From Christiangramia fulva (GTDB lineage Bacteria > Bacteroidota > Bacteroidia > Flavobacteriales > Flavobacteriaceae): a stretch of DNA of 64,000 nt. Under the pieces are notes generated by a model that made no database searches, had not been told where the DNA came from, and saw only the letters and a program-made list of their open reading frames with translations. This document shows positions 51,280 to 60,064 of the stretch, piece after piece. The position numbers were made by a program, and so were the translations under genes. Positions within the stretch are counted from its first letter, which is position 1. The number at the start of each line of letters is the position of its first letter. The stretch lies in contig NZ_CP028136.1 of the NCBI RefSeq assembly GCF_003024155.1, positions 2,790,001-2,854,000 of the forward strand. Reading direction: 5' to 3'.

Positions 51280-51516
51280 TTATGCTTTTCGAATATTTTC
51301 CAATGGAATATTTTGAAGCTCTTCAACATCTATTTCTTCTGGTAATTCATTTTCCGGGTTTATTGTAACTGTTATGAAAATCGATTCTCCTTTTTCGTAG
51401 AAATAATAATCATTTACATCAACATTTATAACTGTACCTATAATGTCATAAGTCTTATCATCACCTTCTATTGTAGCTATTACTCTTTTGTTAATTAAAT
51501 TATTTAATGCGCTCAT
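51280..51516 (-). CDS. Small unknown protein (cassette 16, second gene)
   Basis: 78 residues, acidic and beta-rich: MSALNNLINKRVIATIEGDD and EKGESIFITVTINPENELPE. No motif recognised. It follows the GIY-YIG-like gene by 22 bases in the same cassette and could be its partner. Confidence 0.65.
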   Translation of the reverse strand: MSALNNLINKRVIATIEGDDKTYDIIGTVINVDVNDYYFYEKGESIFITVTINPENELPEEIDVEELQNIPLENIRKA

Positions 51517-51538
51517 TTATATTTTTATTTGTTAGTAT

Positions 51539-51982
51539 TCATCTTTGGCAATTCCATAAACAATCTAAATTATTCAGCAATTTTTGTTCATAAAATTGTC
51601 TCAATTCATCTGGTTTTATAGAGTAAAGTTTTATCCCAATTTCTTTTCCAGCTTTCAACTCAATTTTCACTCTATCGAATTGTGCTCCTGTTCTTTTATG
51701 TTTTTTAATCAGATGCTGTCTCAATCTATCTTTTATATACTTTGATTTTCTTTGACCGATATATTTTAAAGTCCATTCAACTTCTTCGGAATCTTTTATG
51801 AAAATACCATATATATTTGGTTTAGGGAATGAATCATTTATGAGTTTTGAAATAATTGAAAAATCAATTTCTTTATTTTTAGAGACCTGAAGAATATTTT
51901 GATTATTATTAAAATAATTTTCAACCTCTTGGTAATTCAGAACATCATTTTCGGGAATAATTAGCTTGCCTATTGTAATCAA
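51539..51982 (-). CDS. GIY-YIG-like nuclease domain protein (cassette 16)
   Basis: 147 residues. The pattern NIYGIFIKDSEEVEWTLKYI then GQRKSKYIKDRLRQH, and the Glu-containing FYEQKLLNNLDCLWN, follows the GIY-YIG fold (about 60-147). The N-terminal 55 residues look like a separate regulatory segment. It is the first gene of a two-gene cassette. Confidence 0.75.
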   Translation of the reverse strand: MITIGKLIIPENDVLNYQEVENYFNNNQNILQVSKNKEIDFSIISKLINDSFPKPNIYGIFIKDSEEVEWTLKYIGQRKSKYIKDRLRQHLIKKHKRTGAQFDRVKIELKAGKEIGIKLYSIKPDELRQFYEQKLLNNLDCLWNCQR

Positions 51983-52002
51983 TTTTTTCTTCTTAAATTT
52001 TG

Positions 52003-52137
52003 CACAACGGTCTCGGTTAACGACAAGTGCCGCGGAATCATAAAAGCGGATTTGTCGGTTTAACGTTTTGGATTGTTATGGAAACTAATTTAGTTCTTTT
52101 TTACAAAACCCGGCATTTGCGTTAATCGTTGTTACAA
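52003..52137 (-). repeat. attC-like site 17
   Basis: R boxes GCACAAC and GTTACAA. The cassette right of it ends GTTTGTAAC, the exact complement of GTTACAAAC, with an IS256 element inside. Confidence 0.85.
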
Positions 52138-52200
52138 ACTGGAGCGACACGTGTGAGTGATCACGAGCGTTCTGGGCTCAGTTTACAATTTTGAATAGGA
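52138..52200. other. Cassette 17, left part (gene-less, split by IS256)
   Basis: 63 bases from the attC-like site to the IS. It contains GGAGCGACACGTGTGAGTGA and TCACGAGCG, with the CGTG/CACG arms of a small hairpin. The cassette continues at 53547. Confidence 0.6.
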
Positions 52201-53538
52201 GAGGGTGTAAAATAAACTCTGTCTGAAGGAAATTTTAAATTAATTTTATTCAGACAGACTTATGACAACAGAAGAACAACAACAATTAGAGAAGAAGGCC
52301 CTGGAGCAGTTTATGTCGGGCAAGAGTCTTTTCGGTAAGGGCGGTGCTTTTGCGCCTATGCTTAAGAGTTTTATTGAAAAAGCTCTTGAAGCAGAAATGG
52401 ATTCACATCTTAATGAACAAGAGCGCTCTAATGGCAATAAGCGCAATGGCAAAGGAAAAAAGAGGATAAAGAGTGGCTATGGATCCTTTGAAATTGATAC
52501 CCCGCAGGATCGTCAAAGCAGTTTTGAACCCGATCTGGTAAAGAAACGCCAGACTATTTTAGCAGATAATCTCTCTGAGAAGATAATAGGCCTCTACGGC
52601 CTTGGAATGAGCTATCGTGACATCTCTTCTCACATTAAGGAAATGTATGACACAGACATCTCCCATACGGTTTTAAGCCAGATTACTGACAGGATCATTC
52701 CTGATGTAAAAGCATGGCAGAGCCGTCCCCTGGATTCCCTTTATTGCATTGTATGGCTCGATGCCATGCATTACAAAGTGAAGGTAGATGGAAAGATAGA
52801 ACACAAGGCCCTCTACAACATTCTAGGCATCAACAAAGAGGGATATAAAGAAGTTCTGGGAATGTATATTTCTGAGAGCGAAGGTGCCAACTTCTGGCTT
52901 CAGGTGTTGACAGATTTACAAAACCGTGGGCTGGAAGACATCTTGATTGCCTGTACTGATAATCTCAAAGGTTTTACCAATGCTATTCTCAGTGTGTTTC
53001 CAAAGACGCAGGTACAACTTTGTATCGTTCATCAAATAAGAAACTCTCTTAAATATATCGCTTCTAAAGACCAGAAGGAATTTATGAAGGACCTTAAAAA
53101 GGTCTATCGCGCTGTAAATAAAGAAGTAGCTGAAGATGAACTGCTGGGCCTGGAAGAAAAATGGGGACAGAAGTATCCCGTAGTAATTGAGAGCTGGCAA
53201 CGCAACTGGGAAGAACTCTCACAGTATTTTCAGTTCACTGAGCCTATCAGAAAGATCATTTATACCACTAATGCCGTTGAGGGCTTCCATCGCCAGATTC
53301 GTAAGGTTACAAAGACCAAGGGAGCCTTCACTAATGATATGTCCCTTCTAAAGCTGGTTTATCTGGCTACCAGGAATATCGAAAAGAAATGGACAGCTCC
53401 TCTCCATAATTGGAGTCTTACCATTCAGCAATTTTATATTAAATTTGGTAATAGGATACCATTGACCATAAATATCAGTGCCTCTGGAATTAGTAAAAGA
53501 GAAATTGAAAGATCAGACAGAGTTTAATTTACAGACCC
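52201..53538 (+). mobile_element. IS256-family insertion sequence with 8-bp target duplication
   Basis: 1,338 bp. Imperfect inverted ends share TAAACTCTGTCTGA (left GAGGGTGTAAAATAAACTC; right end is its near-complement). The flanking 8 bases GAATAGGA are repeated exactly at 52193-52200 and 53539-53546, the duplication size of IS256. Removing it restores one cassette with complementary ends. Confidence 0.95.
52262..53527 (+). CDS. IS256-family (Transposase_mut) transposase
   Basis: 421 residues, the normal length. The DDE residues fall in YCIVWLDAMHYKV, LIACTDNLKGF and TTNAVEGFHRQIRK. N-terminal KALEAEMDSHL is the usual family start. It cuts and pastes or copies the element. Confidence 0.95.
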   Translation: MTTEEQQQLEKKALEQFMSGKSLFGKGGAFAPMLKSFIEKALEAEMDSHLNEQERSNGNKRNGKGKKRIKSGYGSFEIDTPQDRQSSFEPDLVKKRQTILADNLSEKIIGLYGLGMSYRDISSHIKEMYDTDISHTVLSQITDRIIPDVKAWQSRPLDSLYCIVWLDAMHYKVKVDGKIEHKALYNILGINKEGYKEVLGMYISESEGANFWLQVLTDLQNRGLEDILIACTDNLKGFTNAILSVFPKTQVQLCIVHQIRNSLKYIASKDQKEFMKDLKKVYRAVNKEVAEDELLGLEEKWGQKYPVVIESWQRNWEELSQYFQFTEPIRKIIYTTNAVEGFHRQIRKVTKTKGAFTNDMSLLKLVYLATRNIEKKWTAPLHNWSLTIQQFYIKFGNRIPLTINISASGISKREIERSDRV

Positions 53539-53546
53539 GAATAGGA

Positions 53547-53916
53547 AAAAAATCTTCGTTCTTTTTTCCAATTATTGCGACTGAGTGAAGTCCGTTTGTT
53601 CTTTGTTCAAATCTTGTTTTAAAAATCAGCTTTAGCAGTTCAAAATTTCATTAGGAGCGATTTTGAAAAACTTTCTGCTGAAATTCAATTTTCATACTTT
53701 TTTAAATCCTTTTAATTCTTTGTTGAAAATTGTCTTTTTAAGCCTTTTATTTTTTCCAGATTTTAATCTGTAGGATTCGGATATTTATTCTTTCCAGGAT
53801 CTCAAAATCTTTATCTTCTTTACTGGAAAATTTGTCAATTTTAAGCTTTGAAATTCTAAGTTTTCAGTTACCGAAATTATTATTGAAAATTCTAAAAATC
53901 GTTCAGGAGCTCTTGT
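53547..53916. other. Cassette 17, right part, no gene found
   Basis: 370 bases of AT-rich, low-complexity sequence with runs of T and A and no credible frame. It is the rest of the IS256-split cassette. Confidence 0.5.
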
Positions 53917-54046
53917 TTGTAACGGTTTTGGTTAACGCAAGTGCGGGAGTAGGGAGGCGAACTTGTCAGTTTAACGTTTTCTAATTGGTCTCTAAAATAT
54001 CGAATTTTATTGAAATACCCGCTATTTGCGATAACCAGTGTTACCT
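53917..54046 (-). repeat. attC-like site 18
   Basis: R boxes TTGTAAC and GTTACCT. It is nearly identical to sites 20, 22 and 23. Confidence 0.82.
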
Positions 54047-54444
54047 AGAGTTGCGCCACGTTCGAGTGCACACGAAATGATTGGCCGGCGTTGCGGAAAG
54101 GGCAGTTCAAAATCAACAATTTCAGTTCGGATTAAAAATCAGAATATTTTCTTTCCTGGATCTTTCAATTGAACTTTTTTAAGAACGTTCTTTTGAGCGG
54201 AATTTTGTTGTTCAGTAAAGGTAGAAATTGGAGGATTTTTAATCCATTTTTTCTAAATCTTGAAAATCTCTGTTTTTAAAGGCTTTTTTTGAAAATTCTA
54301 TTTCAGCAGGATTTTTCAGTTGAACTTTTTTCCGAACATTAATTTTATCAAAGAGCATTAAGATTTATCGAATTTCGCCTGACAGGAAAATGAGGACTTT
54401 CTGCTCCAGCTTAATCTTTCTTTTTTTCCGGTCGGCGCAATTTT
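54047..54444. repeat. Non-coding cassette family A, copy 2 (cassette 18)
   Basis: Same unit as at 49868, with small differences; its middle is closer to the partial copy at 42094 (CAATTGAACTTTTTTAAGAA). No gene is seen. Confidence 0.7.
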
Positions 54445-54576
54445 TTGTAACGGTTACGGTTATGGACAAGTAGCGGGAATAGGGACGCGGATTTGTCGGC
54501 TTAACCTTTTGTTTCTTGGTTTTCTAAATTACACTTTTTCGGCAAAACCCGCTATTTGCTATAACCGATGTTGTGC
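54445..54576 (-). repeat. attC-like site 19
   Basis: R boxes TTGTAAC and GTTGTGC. The cassette right of it ends AACGCACAAC, the complement of GTTGTGCGTT here. Confidence 0.82.
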
Positions 54577-54585
54577 GTTGTACTT

Positions 54586-55488
54586 CTAGTTATATTGCAT
54601 TATTCTTTCAGTATTTTTTTCAAGTTTTGGGTAATAATCCATCATTTCTGAATAAAGTCCCATAAAATCATTCGAAACATTTTTATTCTGTAATTGAATA
54701 TCGTTGTATATGTAAGTTGCTTTTTTCATTTCAATCATCAAAAGATGTGCTTGTGGAATATCTCTCATAAAGTGAATTAGACCTTTTTTCATTTTTTCCA
54801 CATAATTTTCAAAGTAAAATTTTAGATCAGATGAACTTGTTGCTTTATTATGAAATTCAATCATTAAATTGTTCATAAATTCTAGAAATTCCTTTTCATT
54901 TTGCAGTTCACTTTCTATCAAATGTCCTGCAGTTCTATCCATAGCGTTTTCAACAATAGTCTTTAGCTCAATTTTTCTATCATAGTCAAATGAGAAAGAT
55001 TTTTCTAAACTTGTTTTATAATTTTGAATATTACCATCATAATAATTTAGTAGAGAAATTATATTTCTAAATTCATCTACTATTTCTTTAGAGTGTCCAA
55101 ATTCTCCTAAATATGAGTGATAATAATCCTCTTGATCAATTTGATGAACTATTCGTTTTAATTCATTAAGTGTAACCTCGCTTAACAGTGGAAGATTAAA
55201 CAGGTCAGATTCTATAGCTAAAGCGAAGGTTTTATAATTTTCAATCTGAATCTTTAAATTTTGAAGTATAATCCTTAATAATGATTGAAGATATTTAATT
55301 TTTTCCTGTTGAAATTGGATCCTTTTTTCTTCTTCTTTTTTCTTATCGTGTTTAAATGTTCTATAGAGAGCCCAAACTGTAACGCCTGACCCTATTCCAG
55401 CACCTAAAATTGTATTTCCCAAATTGAAATACCATTCACTATTTGCAGTTTTCTCTGCTGCTTGAGCAATTATTTCAGGTATTATCAT
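54586..55488 (-). CDS. Membrane-anchored coiled-coil protein of unknown function (cassette 19)
   Basis: 300 residues from ATG 55488 (MIIPEIIAQAAEKTANSEWY). The frame is open 58 codons further, but that stretch is only the translated attC-like repeat. One membrane segment (about 24-40, LGAGIGSGVTVWALYRTF) is followed by a basic/acidic KKKEEEKR stretch and long helices to the end. Single-span proteins with a large helical domain often act as defence effectors or toxins, but no such domain is recognised here. Confidence 0.72.
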   Translation of the reverse strand: MIIPEIIAQAAEKTANSEWYFNLGNTILGAGIGSGVTVWALYRTFKHDKKKEEEKRIQFQQEKIKYLQSLLRIILQNLKIQIENYKTFALAIESDLFNLPLLSEVTLNELKRIVHQIDQEDYYHSYLGEFGHSKEIVDEFRNIISLLNYYDGNIQNYKTSLEKSFSFDYDRKIELKTIVENAMDRTAGHLIESELQNEKEFLEFMNNLMIEFHNKATSSSDLKFYFENYVEKMKKGLIHFMRDIPQAHLLMIEMKKATYIYNDIQLQNKNVSNDFMGLYSEMMDYYPKLEKNTERIMQYN

Positions 55489-55513
55489 TCTTATTTGTTC
55501 AAATTTGTATAAC

Positions 55514-55643
55514 GCACAACGGTTTTGGTTAACGCAAGTGCGGGAGTAGGGAGGCGAACTTGTCAGTTTAACGTTTTCTAATTGGACTCTAAAATATCGA
55601 ATTTTATTGAAATACCCGCTATTTGCGATAACCGGTGTTGGCA
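55514..55643 (-). repeat. attC-like site 20
   Basis: R boxes GCACAAC and GTTGGCA. In one minus-strand frame it is fully open and reads VIANSGYFNKIRYFRVQLEN and on, giving the false extension of the gene at 54586. Confidence 0.82.
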
Positions 55644-55654
55644 ACTGGCCCTTC

Positions 55655-55990
55655 TCAATCATTCGATAAAATCTGAATCTCTTTTTTAAATTCTAACAAA
55701 TGTCTTTTTACAATCACCCAAACAATTGCATTATCAATACTGTCATAGGCGTGAACTAGTCGATTTCTAAATCCAATAATCTGTTTATCATTTTGGATTG
55801 ATAAATTCGATTCTATTTGTTTCAATTTATTTAGAGCTTCTCCAATTATTGCTAATTGTCTTTCGACCGCACTTTGGGTTTTTAAGTCGTTTTGATATAG
55901 ATTAAAATCAGGAGTGTCTGCTATAAAATTTTCAATTAAGTCGATTGCTATAAGTATATCAGATAGATACTTCTTGCCTTTCTCCGTCAT
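55655..55990 (-). CDS. hepT: HepT-type HEPN toxin (cassette 20)
   Basis: 111 residues with the HEPN active motif RNRLVHAY (Rx4xY type). KTQSAVERQLAIIGEALNKL is the conserved core helix. It is an RNase-type toxin silenced by MntA adenylylation. It overlaps the mntA gene by 32 bases. Unlike the copy at 42591 it is intact. Confidence 0.92.
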   Translation of the reverse strand: MTEKGKKYLSDILIAIDLIENFIADTPDFNLYQNDLKTQSAVERQLAIIGEALNKLKQIESNLSIQNDKQIIGFRNRLVHAYDSIDNAIVWVIVKRHLLEFKKEIQILSND

Positions 55991-56294
55991 AAATCAAAAT
56001 TTTAGTAGCGTCAATATTTTTTTTCAAGATTGGATTCCTAAGCGAAGACTGTGTCAACAAATCAACTTTACTTTGGAAGAACTCTTCAAATTTGTCCCAG
56101 ATAGCTAGAAGTTTTTCTCCTCTTTCTAAAGGATCATTTTCTTCTATTTCGATCAGTAAATCTATATCGCTGGAATTTTCATCAAATTGGTCTGTTGTAG
56201 AAGAACCAAAAGCATAAAGATTTTTCACATTATATAATTTACATAATGAGGTGAAATCAACCAATTTAGCCTGTATGCTATCTTTAATTTTCAT
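55959..56294 (-). CDS. mntA: MntA-type nucleotidyltransferase antitoxin (cassette 20)
   Basis: 111 residues. LYAFGSSTTDQFDENSSDID carries the GSx10DxD nucleotidyltransferase core. It precedes hepT and should AMPylate it. Confidence 0.92.
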   Translation of the reverse strand: MKIKDSIQAKLVDFTSLCKLYNVKNLYAFGSSTTDQFDENSSDIDLLIEIEENDPLERGEKLLAIWDKFEEFFQSKVDLLTQSSLRNPILKKNIDATKILIYDGERQEVSI

Positions 56295-56358
56295 AAAGCT
56301 AATATAATCAATTTCTTTTTGAGTGAAATTATTCTTGTTGGAGTTGAAATCGGCTTGT

Positions 56359-56490
56359 TGCCAACGGTCTTGTGTAACGACAAGTGGCGCGGAGTAGGGA
56401 GTGGATTTGTCGGCTTAGTTGTTTCTAATTGGTCTCTAAATTATCGAATTTTAGCCAAATACCCGCCATTTGCGTTACACGGTGTTGTGT
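56359..56490 (-). repeat. attC-like site 21
   Basis: R boxes TGCCAAC and GTTGTGT. Arms TGTGTAACGACAAGTGGCG and CGCCATTTGCGTTACAC: the whole arm changed from GCATAACG to GTGTAACG with matching change on the other side. Confidence 0.85.
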
Positions 56491-56500
56491 GCTGTTTTTT

Positions 56501-56869
56501 TTACTTCGATAACTGGTAATTAGTTACCAATACAGAAGCAGAAATATGTAGAATTCTTTCCAATTCTCTAATCATATCTACAGTTAATCTTTTCTTTTTA
56601 TTCAGGATTTCTGAAACTCTACTTTTTCCACCAATTACTCCAACTAAATCTTTTTGTTTAAGATTCATTTCTTCCATCCTGATCTTTATTGCTTCAATCG
56701 GATCTGGAGCTTCAATTGGATAATATTCATTTTCGTAGTTATCAATTAGCATTGAAAGAATTTCTGCTTCGTCTCCTTCTGGTGAGTTAGCTGGAGCATC
56801 AAATATTACCTCAAGCCTTTCTAAAGCTTTCTCGTAATCTTGTTCGTTTTTTAAAGGTTTTATATTCAT
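56501..56869 (-). CDS. higA: HigA-type antitoxin (cassette 21)
   Basis: 122 residues with an HTH_XRE domain in the second half (IKIRMEEMNLKQKDLVGVIG and GKSRVSEILNKKKRLTVDMI). The acidic N-terminal half is typical of HigA with this toxin-first order. It neutralises HigB and represses the operon. Confidence 0.92.
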   Translation of the reverse strand: MNIKPLKNEQDYEKALERLEVIFDAPANSPEGDEAEILSMLIDNYENEYYPIEAPDPIEAIKIRMEEMNLKQKDLVGVIGGKSRVSEILNKKKRLTVDMIRELERILHISASVLVTNYQLSK

Positions 56870-56880
56870 AACTCTCGTTT

Positions 56881-57177
56881 TTAAATTGTGTCAGCATCTA
56901 TTTTATCATATTCTGCGTGTGTTCCAACAAATCTTATAAACGCCCATTGTCTGTCGTAATTAAATTTTACGATTAATCTATATGAGTTTCCTTTAATGTT
57001 GAAAACGACTCTGCTATCTTTTAAAATGCTGGCATTTATATAAGTTTTCTTAATATCATTCGGAGAATTCCAATCGGAAGTTTTAGCTGTTTCGTACCAG
57101 GTTTTTAAATACTGTTCTGAATCAGAATGCTTTTCCCAGAATTCTCTTAATGTCTTTTTTGAAACTATTCTTTTCAT
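56881..57177 (-). CDS. higB: HigB-type toxin (cassette 21)
   Basis: 98 residues: MKRIVSKKTLREFWEKHSDS, VVFNIKGNSYRLIVKFNYDR and VGTHAEYDKIDADTI. These match HigB ribosome-dependent mRNA interferases. Toxin-first gene order, 11 bases from higA. Confidence 0.93.
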   Translation of the reverse strand: MKRIVSKKTLREFWEKHSDSEQYLKTWYETAKTSDWNSPNDIKKTYINASILKDSRVVFNIKGNSYRLIVKFNYDRQWAFIRFVGTHAEYDKIDADTI

Positions 57178-57257
57178 TCTAGTAAATCTAGAACAAAGAT
57201 AATTAAAGTTCTCTATTTTAGAACTTTTGAATAGAAAACTTTATGAAAAAAATTGCA

Positions 57258-57387
57258 TCACAACGGTTTTGGTTAACGCAAGTGCGGGAGTAGGGAGGCG
57301 AACTTGTCAGTTTAACGTTTTCTAATTGGTCTCTAAAATATCGAATTTTATTGAAATACCCGCTATTTGCGATAACCAGTGTTACCT
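57258..57387 (-). repeat. attC-like site 22
   Basis: R boxes TCACAAC and GTTACCT; interior as in sites 18, 20 and 23. Confidence 0.82.
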
Positions 57388-57780
57388 AGAGTTGCGCCAC
57401 GTTCGAGTGCACACGAAATGATTGGCCGGCGTTGCGGAAAGGGCAGCTCAAAATCTACAATTTCAGTTCGGATTAAAAATCAGAATATTTTCTTTCCTGG
57501 ATCTTTCAGCCAGCCTTTTTTTGAACTCTCTTTTCAATGGAATTTTGTTGTTCAGTAAGGGGCGAAATTGGAGGTTTTTAATCCATTTTTCTAAATCTTG
57601 AAAATCCCTGTTTTTAAAGGCTTTTTTGAAAATTCTATTTCAGCAGGGTTTTTCAGTTGAACTTTTTTCCGAACATTCAGTTTACCAAAGAGCTTTCAGA
57701 TTTATCGAATTTCGCCTGACAGGAAAATTAAAACTTTCTGCTCCAGCTTAATCTTTCTGATTTCCAGTCGGCGCAATTCT
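57388..57780. repeat. Non-coding cassette family A, copy 3 (cassette 22)
   Basis: Almost the same as copy 1 at 49868, including the middle AGCCAGCCTTTTTTTGAAC. No gene is seen. Confidence 0.72.
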
Positions 57781-57910
57781 TGGTAACGGTTTTGGTTAAC
57801 GCAAGTGCGGGAGTAGGGAGGCGAACTTGTCAGTTTAACGTTTTCTAATTGGTCTCTAAAATATCGAATTTTATCGAGATACCCGCTATTTGCGATAACC
57901 GGTGTTACAT
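57781..57910 (-). repeat. attC-like site 23
   Basis: R boxes TGGTAAC and GTTACAT; interior like site 22. Confidence 0.82.
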
Positions 57911-58298
57911 AAAGTTGCGCCACGTTGTGATATTCACGAGAGATTTGCCAGTGTTGCGGAAAGGGCAGTTCAAAATCAACAATTTCAGTTCGGATTAAAA
58001 ATCAGAATATTTTCTTTCCTGGATCTTTCTGGCAGACCTTTTCAGATTTTCTTTTTGACGAAATCTCCTTGTTCAATTGGATCGAAATTCGAGTTTTTTT
58101 TGATCTTTTATCAGATCCGGAATCTTTGTTTTAGAAGACTTTTTAAATCATTCAATTTCAGTAGAATTTTTCAGTTGGAGTTTTTTCCGAACATTCAGTT
58201 TACCAAAGAGCTTTCAGATTTATCGAATTTCACCTGACAGGAAAATTAAAACTTTCTGCTCCAGCTTAATCTTTCTGATTTCCAGTCGGCGCAATTCT
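57911..58298. repeat. Non-coding cassette family A, variant copy 4 (cassette 23)
   Basis: Starts AAAGTTGCGCCACGTTGTGA, then TTGCGGAAAGGGC, with the first third differing from the other copies (GATATTCACGAGAG in place of GAGTGCACACGA) and the rest alike. Directly adjacent to copy 3, so the two form a tandem. No gene is seen. Confidence 0.68.
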
Positions 58299-58435
58299 TG
58301 GTAACGGTTTGCGCATAACGACAAGTGGCGCGGAGTTATGAATGCGGATTTGTCGGCTTAACGCTTTGTTTTGTTATGGAAACTAAGTTAGTTCTTTTCT
58401 GGAAAACCCGTCATTTGCGATATGCGCTGTTGTGC
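58299..58435 (-). repeat. attC-like site 24
   Basis: R boxes TGGTAAC and GTTGTGC. The stop codon of the next gene (58411) lies inside this site, so about eight codons come from the repeat. Confidence 0.82.
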
Positions 58436-59256
58436 GGTCGTATTTTTATTGCCTTATCAAATAGAGCAGTTTTTTTAACCATTTTTGGTTTTTTGAAGCC
58501 GTCTCCTTCTAATTCTACAAAGCCAAAATATTCTAAAAACCGTTCAAAAGTTCTTACAGTATATGCATTTTCCGGATTGTCTGGAAAACCATCGTTTTGA
58601 TCTTTATTAAAATCAAAAGCTTTTAAATATTTCTGGGCATAAAAGTTTGGTGATTTTTTAGCTTTACCATATTTGTTTAGTAAAACGAAACTGAATCCAA
58701 ATCCCAGTTGTCCAATTTCTTCATTTTCATATAAGTCAAAATATGCCCAGTTAAATTTTAATGTGAAAATCTCCAAAATATGTTTAAAAAGTAAATGATC
58801 ACTTTTTATAATTTCTTCTCCTTTTTGGGTTCTGCTGAGTTTATTATTTCTTTTCTTAACCAGTTGAGAAAGTTCTATTATTATCCTTGTAAGTGTAAGT
58901 ACGTTTACATTTTCCTCTTTGTAAAGTTTAGAAATACCTAATTCAATAAAATCATCTTTGAGATATCCTTCATTATATAATTTTTGAACTGTTTTTGTCG
59001 ATAGAAAGCCTTTTTTTGTCAATTGAAGTTCTCCCTCATCTTTTATAATTTGATAAAGGAACTTAATTTGATTTAATAACGGAATTTGATCATAATCTTT
59101 CTCCGACATTTTTCTAATTTGAATAGGGCTATCAGAGCAAAAGGGATCATAAAGAATAACTTGCATTTCTACCGGAGAATATCCTTCAAAATCAGCAATT
59201 GATTGATGATTCCTCTGCTCAATTATTCCTTTGACATATTTTTCGATTTCATCCAT
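58411..59256 (-). CDS. Unknown protein (cassette 24)
   Basis: 281 residues from ATG 59256 (MDEIEKYVKGIIEQRNHQSI; a longer frame enters the repeat). It is helical and soluble, with LLNQIKFLYQIIKDEGELQL and FERFLEYFGFVELEGDGFKK segments that look like a winged-helix pair. No nuclease or enzyme motif is recognised. The stop is inside attC-like site 24, as is common for integron cassettes. Confidence 0.72.
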   Translation of the reverse strand: MDEIEKYVKGIIEQRNHQSIADFEGYSPVEMQVILYDPFCSDSPIQIRKMSEKDYDQIPLLNQIKFLYQIIKDEGELQLTKKGFLSTKTVQKLYNEGYLKDDFIELGISKLYKEENVNVLTLTRIIIELSQLVKKRNNKLSRTQKGEEIIKSDHLLFKHILEIFTLKFNWAYFDLYENEEIGQLGFGFSFVLLNKYGKAKKSPNFYAQKYLKAFDFNKDQNDGFPDNPENAYTVRTFERFLEYFGFVELEGDGFKKPKMVKKTALFDKAIKIRPHNSAYRK

Positions 59257-59289
59257 ATGTAATATTACGAAATCCTGGTAAAATATGCC

Positions 59290-59424
59290 GCACAACGGTC
59301 TCGTGTAACGACAAGTGGTGCGGAGTAGGGGACGCGGATTTGTCGGCTTACTGTTTTGTTTGTTATGGAAACTAATTTAGTTCTTTTCTGGGAAACCCGC
59401 CATTTGCGTTACACGTTGTTGGCC
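59290..59424 (-). repeat. attC-like site 25
   Basis: R boxes GCACAAC and GTTGGCC. Arms GTGTAACGACAAGTGG and CCATTTGCGTTACAC pair and match the covaried type of site 21. The cassette to the right closes with GTGGCCAAC, complement of GTTGGCCAC. Confidence 0.85.
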
Positions 59425-59432
59425 ACTTTAAA

Positions 59433-60047
59433 TCACGTCATCCAACTATTAATGAAAAGGAAATCATCAATTTCACCTTTTAACCAACTAAAAGTGAAGT
59501 AATGTAAAGGATTTATAAAATATAGAAAATCTCTTATTATTTCTGTGGATTCTTTATTCTCCAAAAGTTCATATTTAGAATAGTACTCTATGAAGCTTTT
59601 GTCATAATGAGCAGAAAATTCGTTTCTAATTCTAGGCATTAATTTATCATACTGATAATCTTCTTTAAATTCCGCAAGCTCTCTATTAAGCATATCGAAA
59701 AATCCTCTGTATCTTTCTCGATCTTCTTTTTTAATTAATTTGAAAACTTCACCTTTATATTTATAGTATGTATTAATTGTTTCATATACAATCAGATATG
59801 CAAACTTAATATTATATGTTCTTTCCCAATTTGTTTTTGATCGTTTCAAGTTCCGATATGTGCATAATAAATCAATGTAACTAGATGTTACAAAACAATA
59901 AAATTCTATCTTGATTTTATCATAACCATTTTCGAGCAAAACTGGTTTTAAATACTCATCGTCATAATTTTTTAAAGTATTAAATCCCCATTTTAATTCT
60001 TCTTCATAATTTTTTATTCTTTGATCTATTTCTTTGAAAGTGAACAT
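59433..60047 (-). CDS. Unknown protein (cassette 25)
   Basis: 204 residues, helical, Lys- and Tyr-rich, soluble. It starts MFTFKEIDQRIKNYEEELKW and has FRNEFSAHYDKSFIEYYSKY-like helices; the RNEFSAHYD stretch is reminiscent of HEPN-type RxxxxH motifs. A HEPN RNase or toxin is possible but not certain. Confidence 0.7.
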   Translation of the reverse strand: MFTFKEIDQRIKNYEEELKWGFNTLKNYDDEYLKPVLLENGYDKIKIEFYCFVTSSYIDLLCTYRNLKRSKTNWERTYNIKFAYLIVYETINTYYKYKGEVFKLIKKEDRERYRGFFDMLNRELAEFKEDYQYDKLMPRIRNEFSAHYDKSFIEYYSKYELLENKESTEIIRDFLYFINPLHYFTFSWLKGEIDDFLFINSWMT

Positions 60048-60064
60048 CTCAAATGATTTATTGT

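Noticed and set aside
57702..57923. A 73-codon minus frame across attC-like site 23
   Set aside because: It is only the open frame of the repeat plus part of a gene-less cassette.
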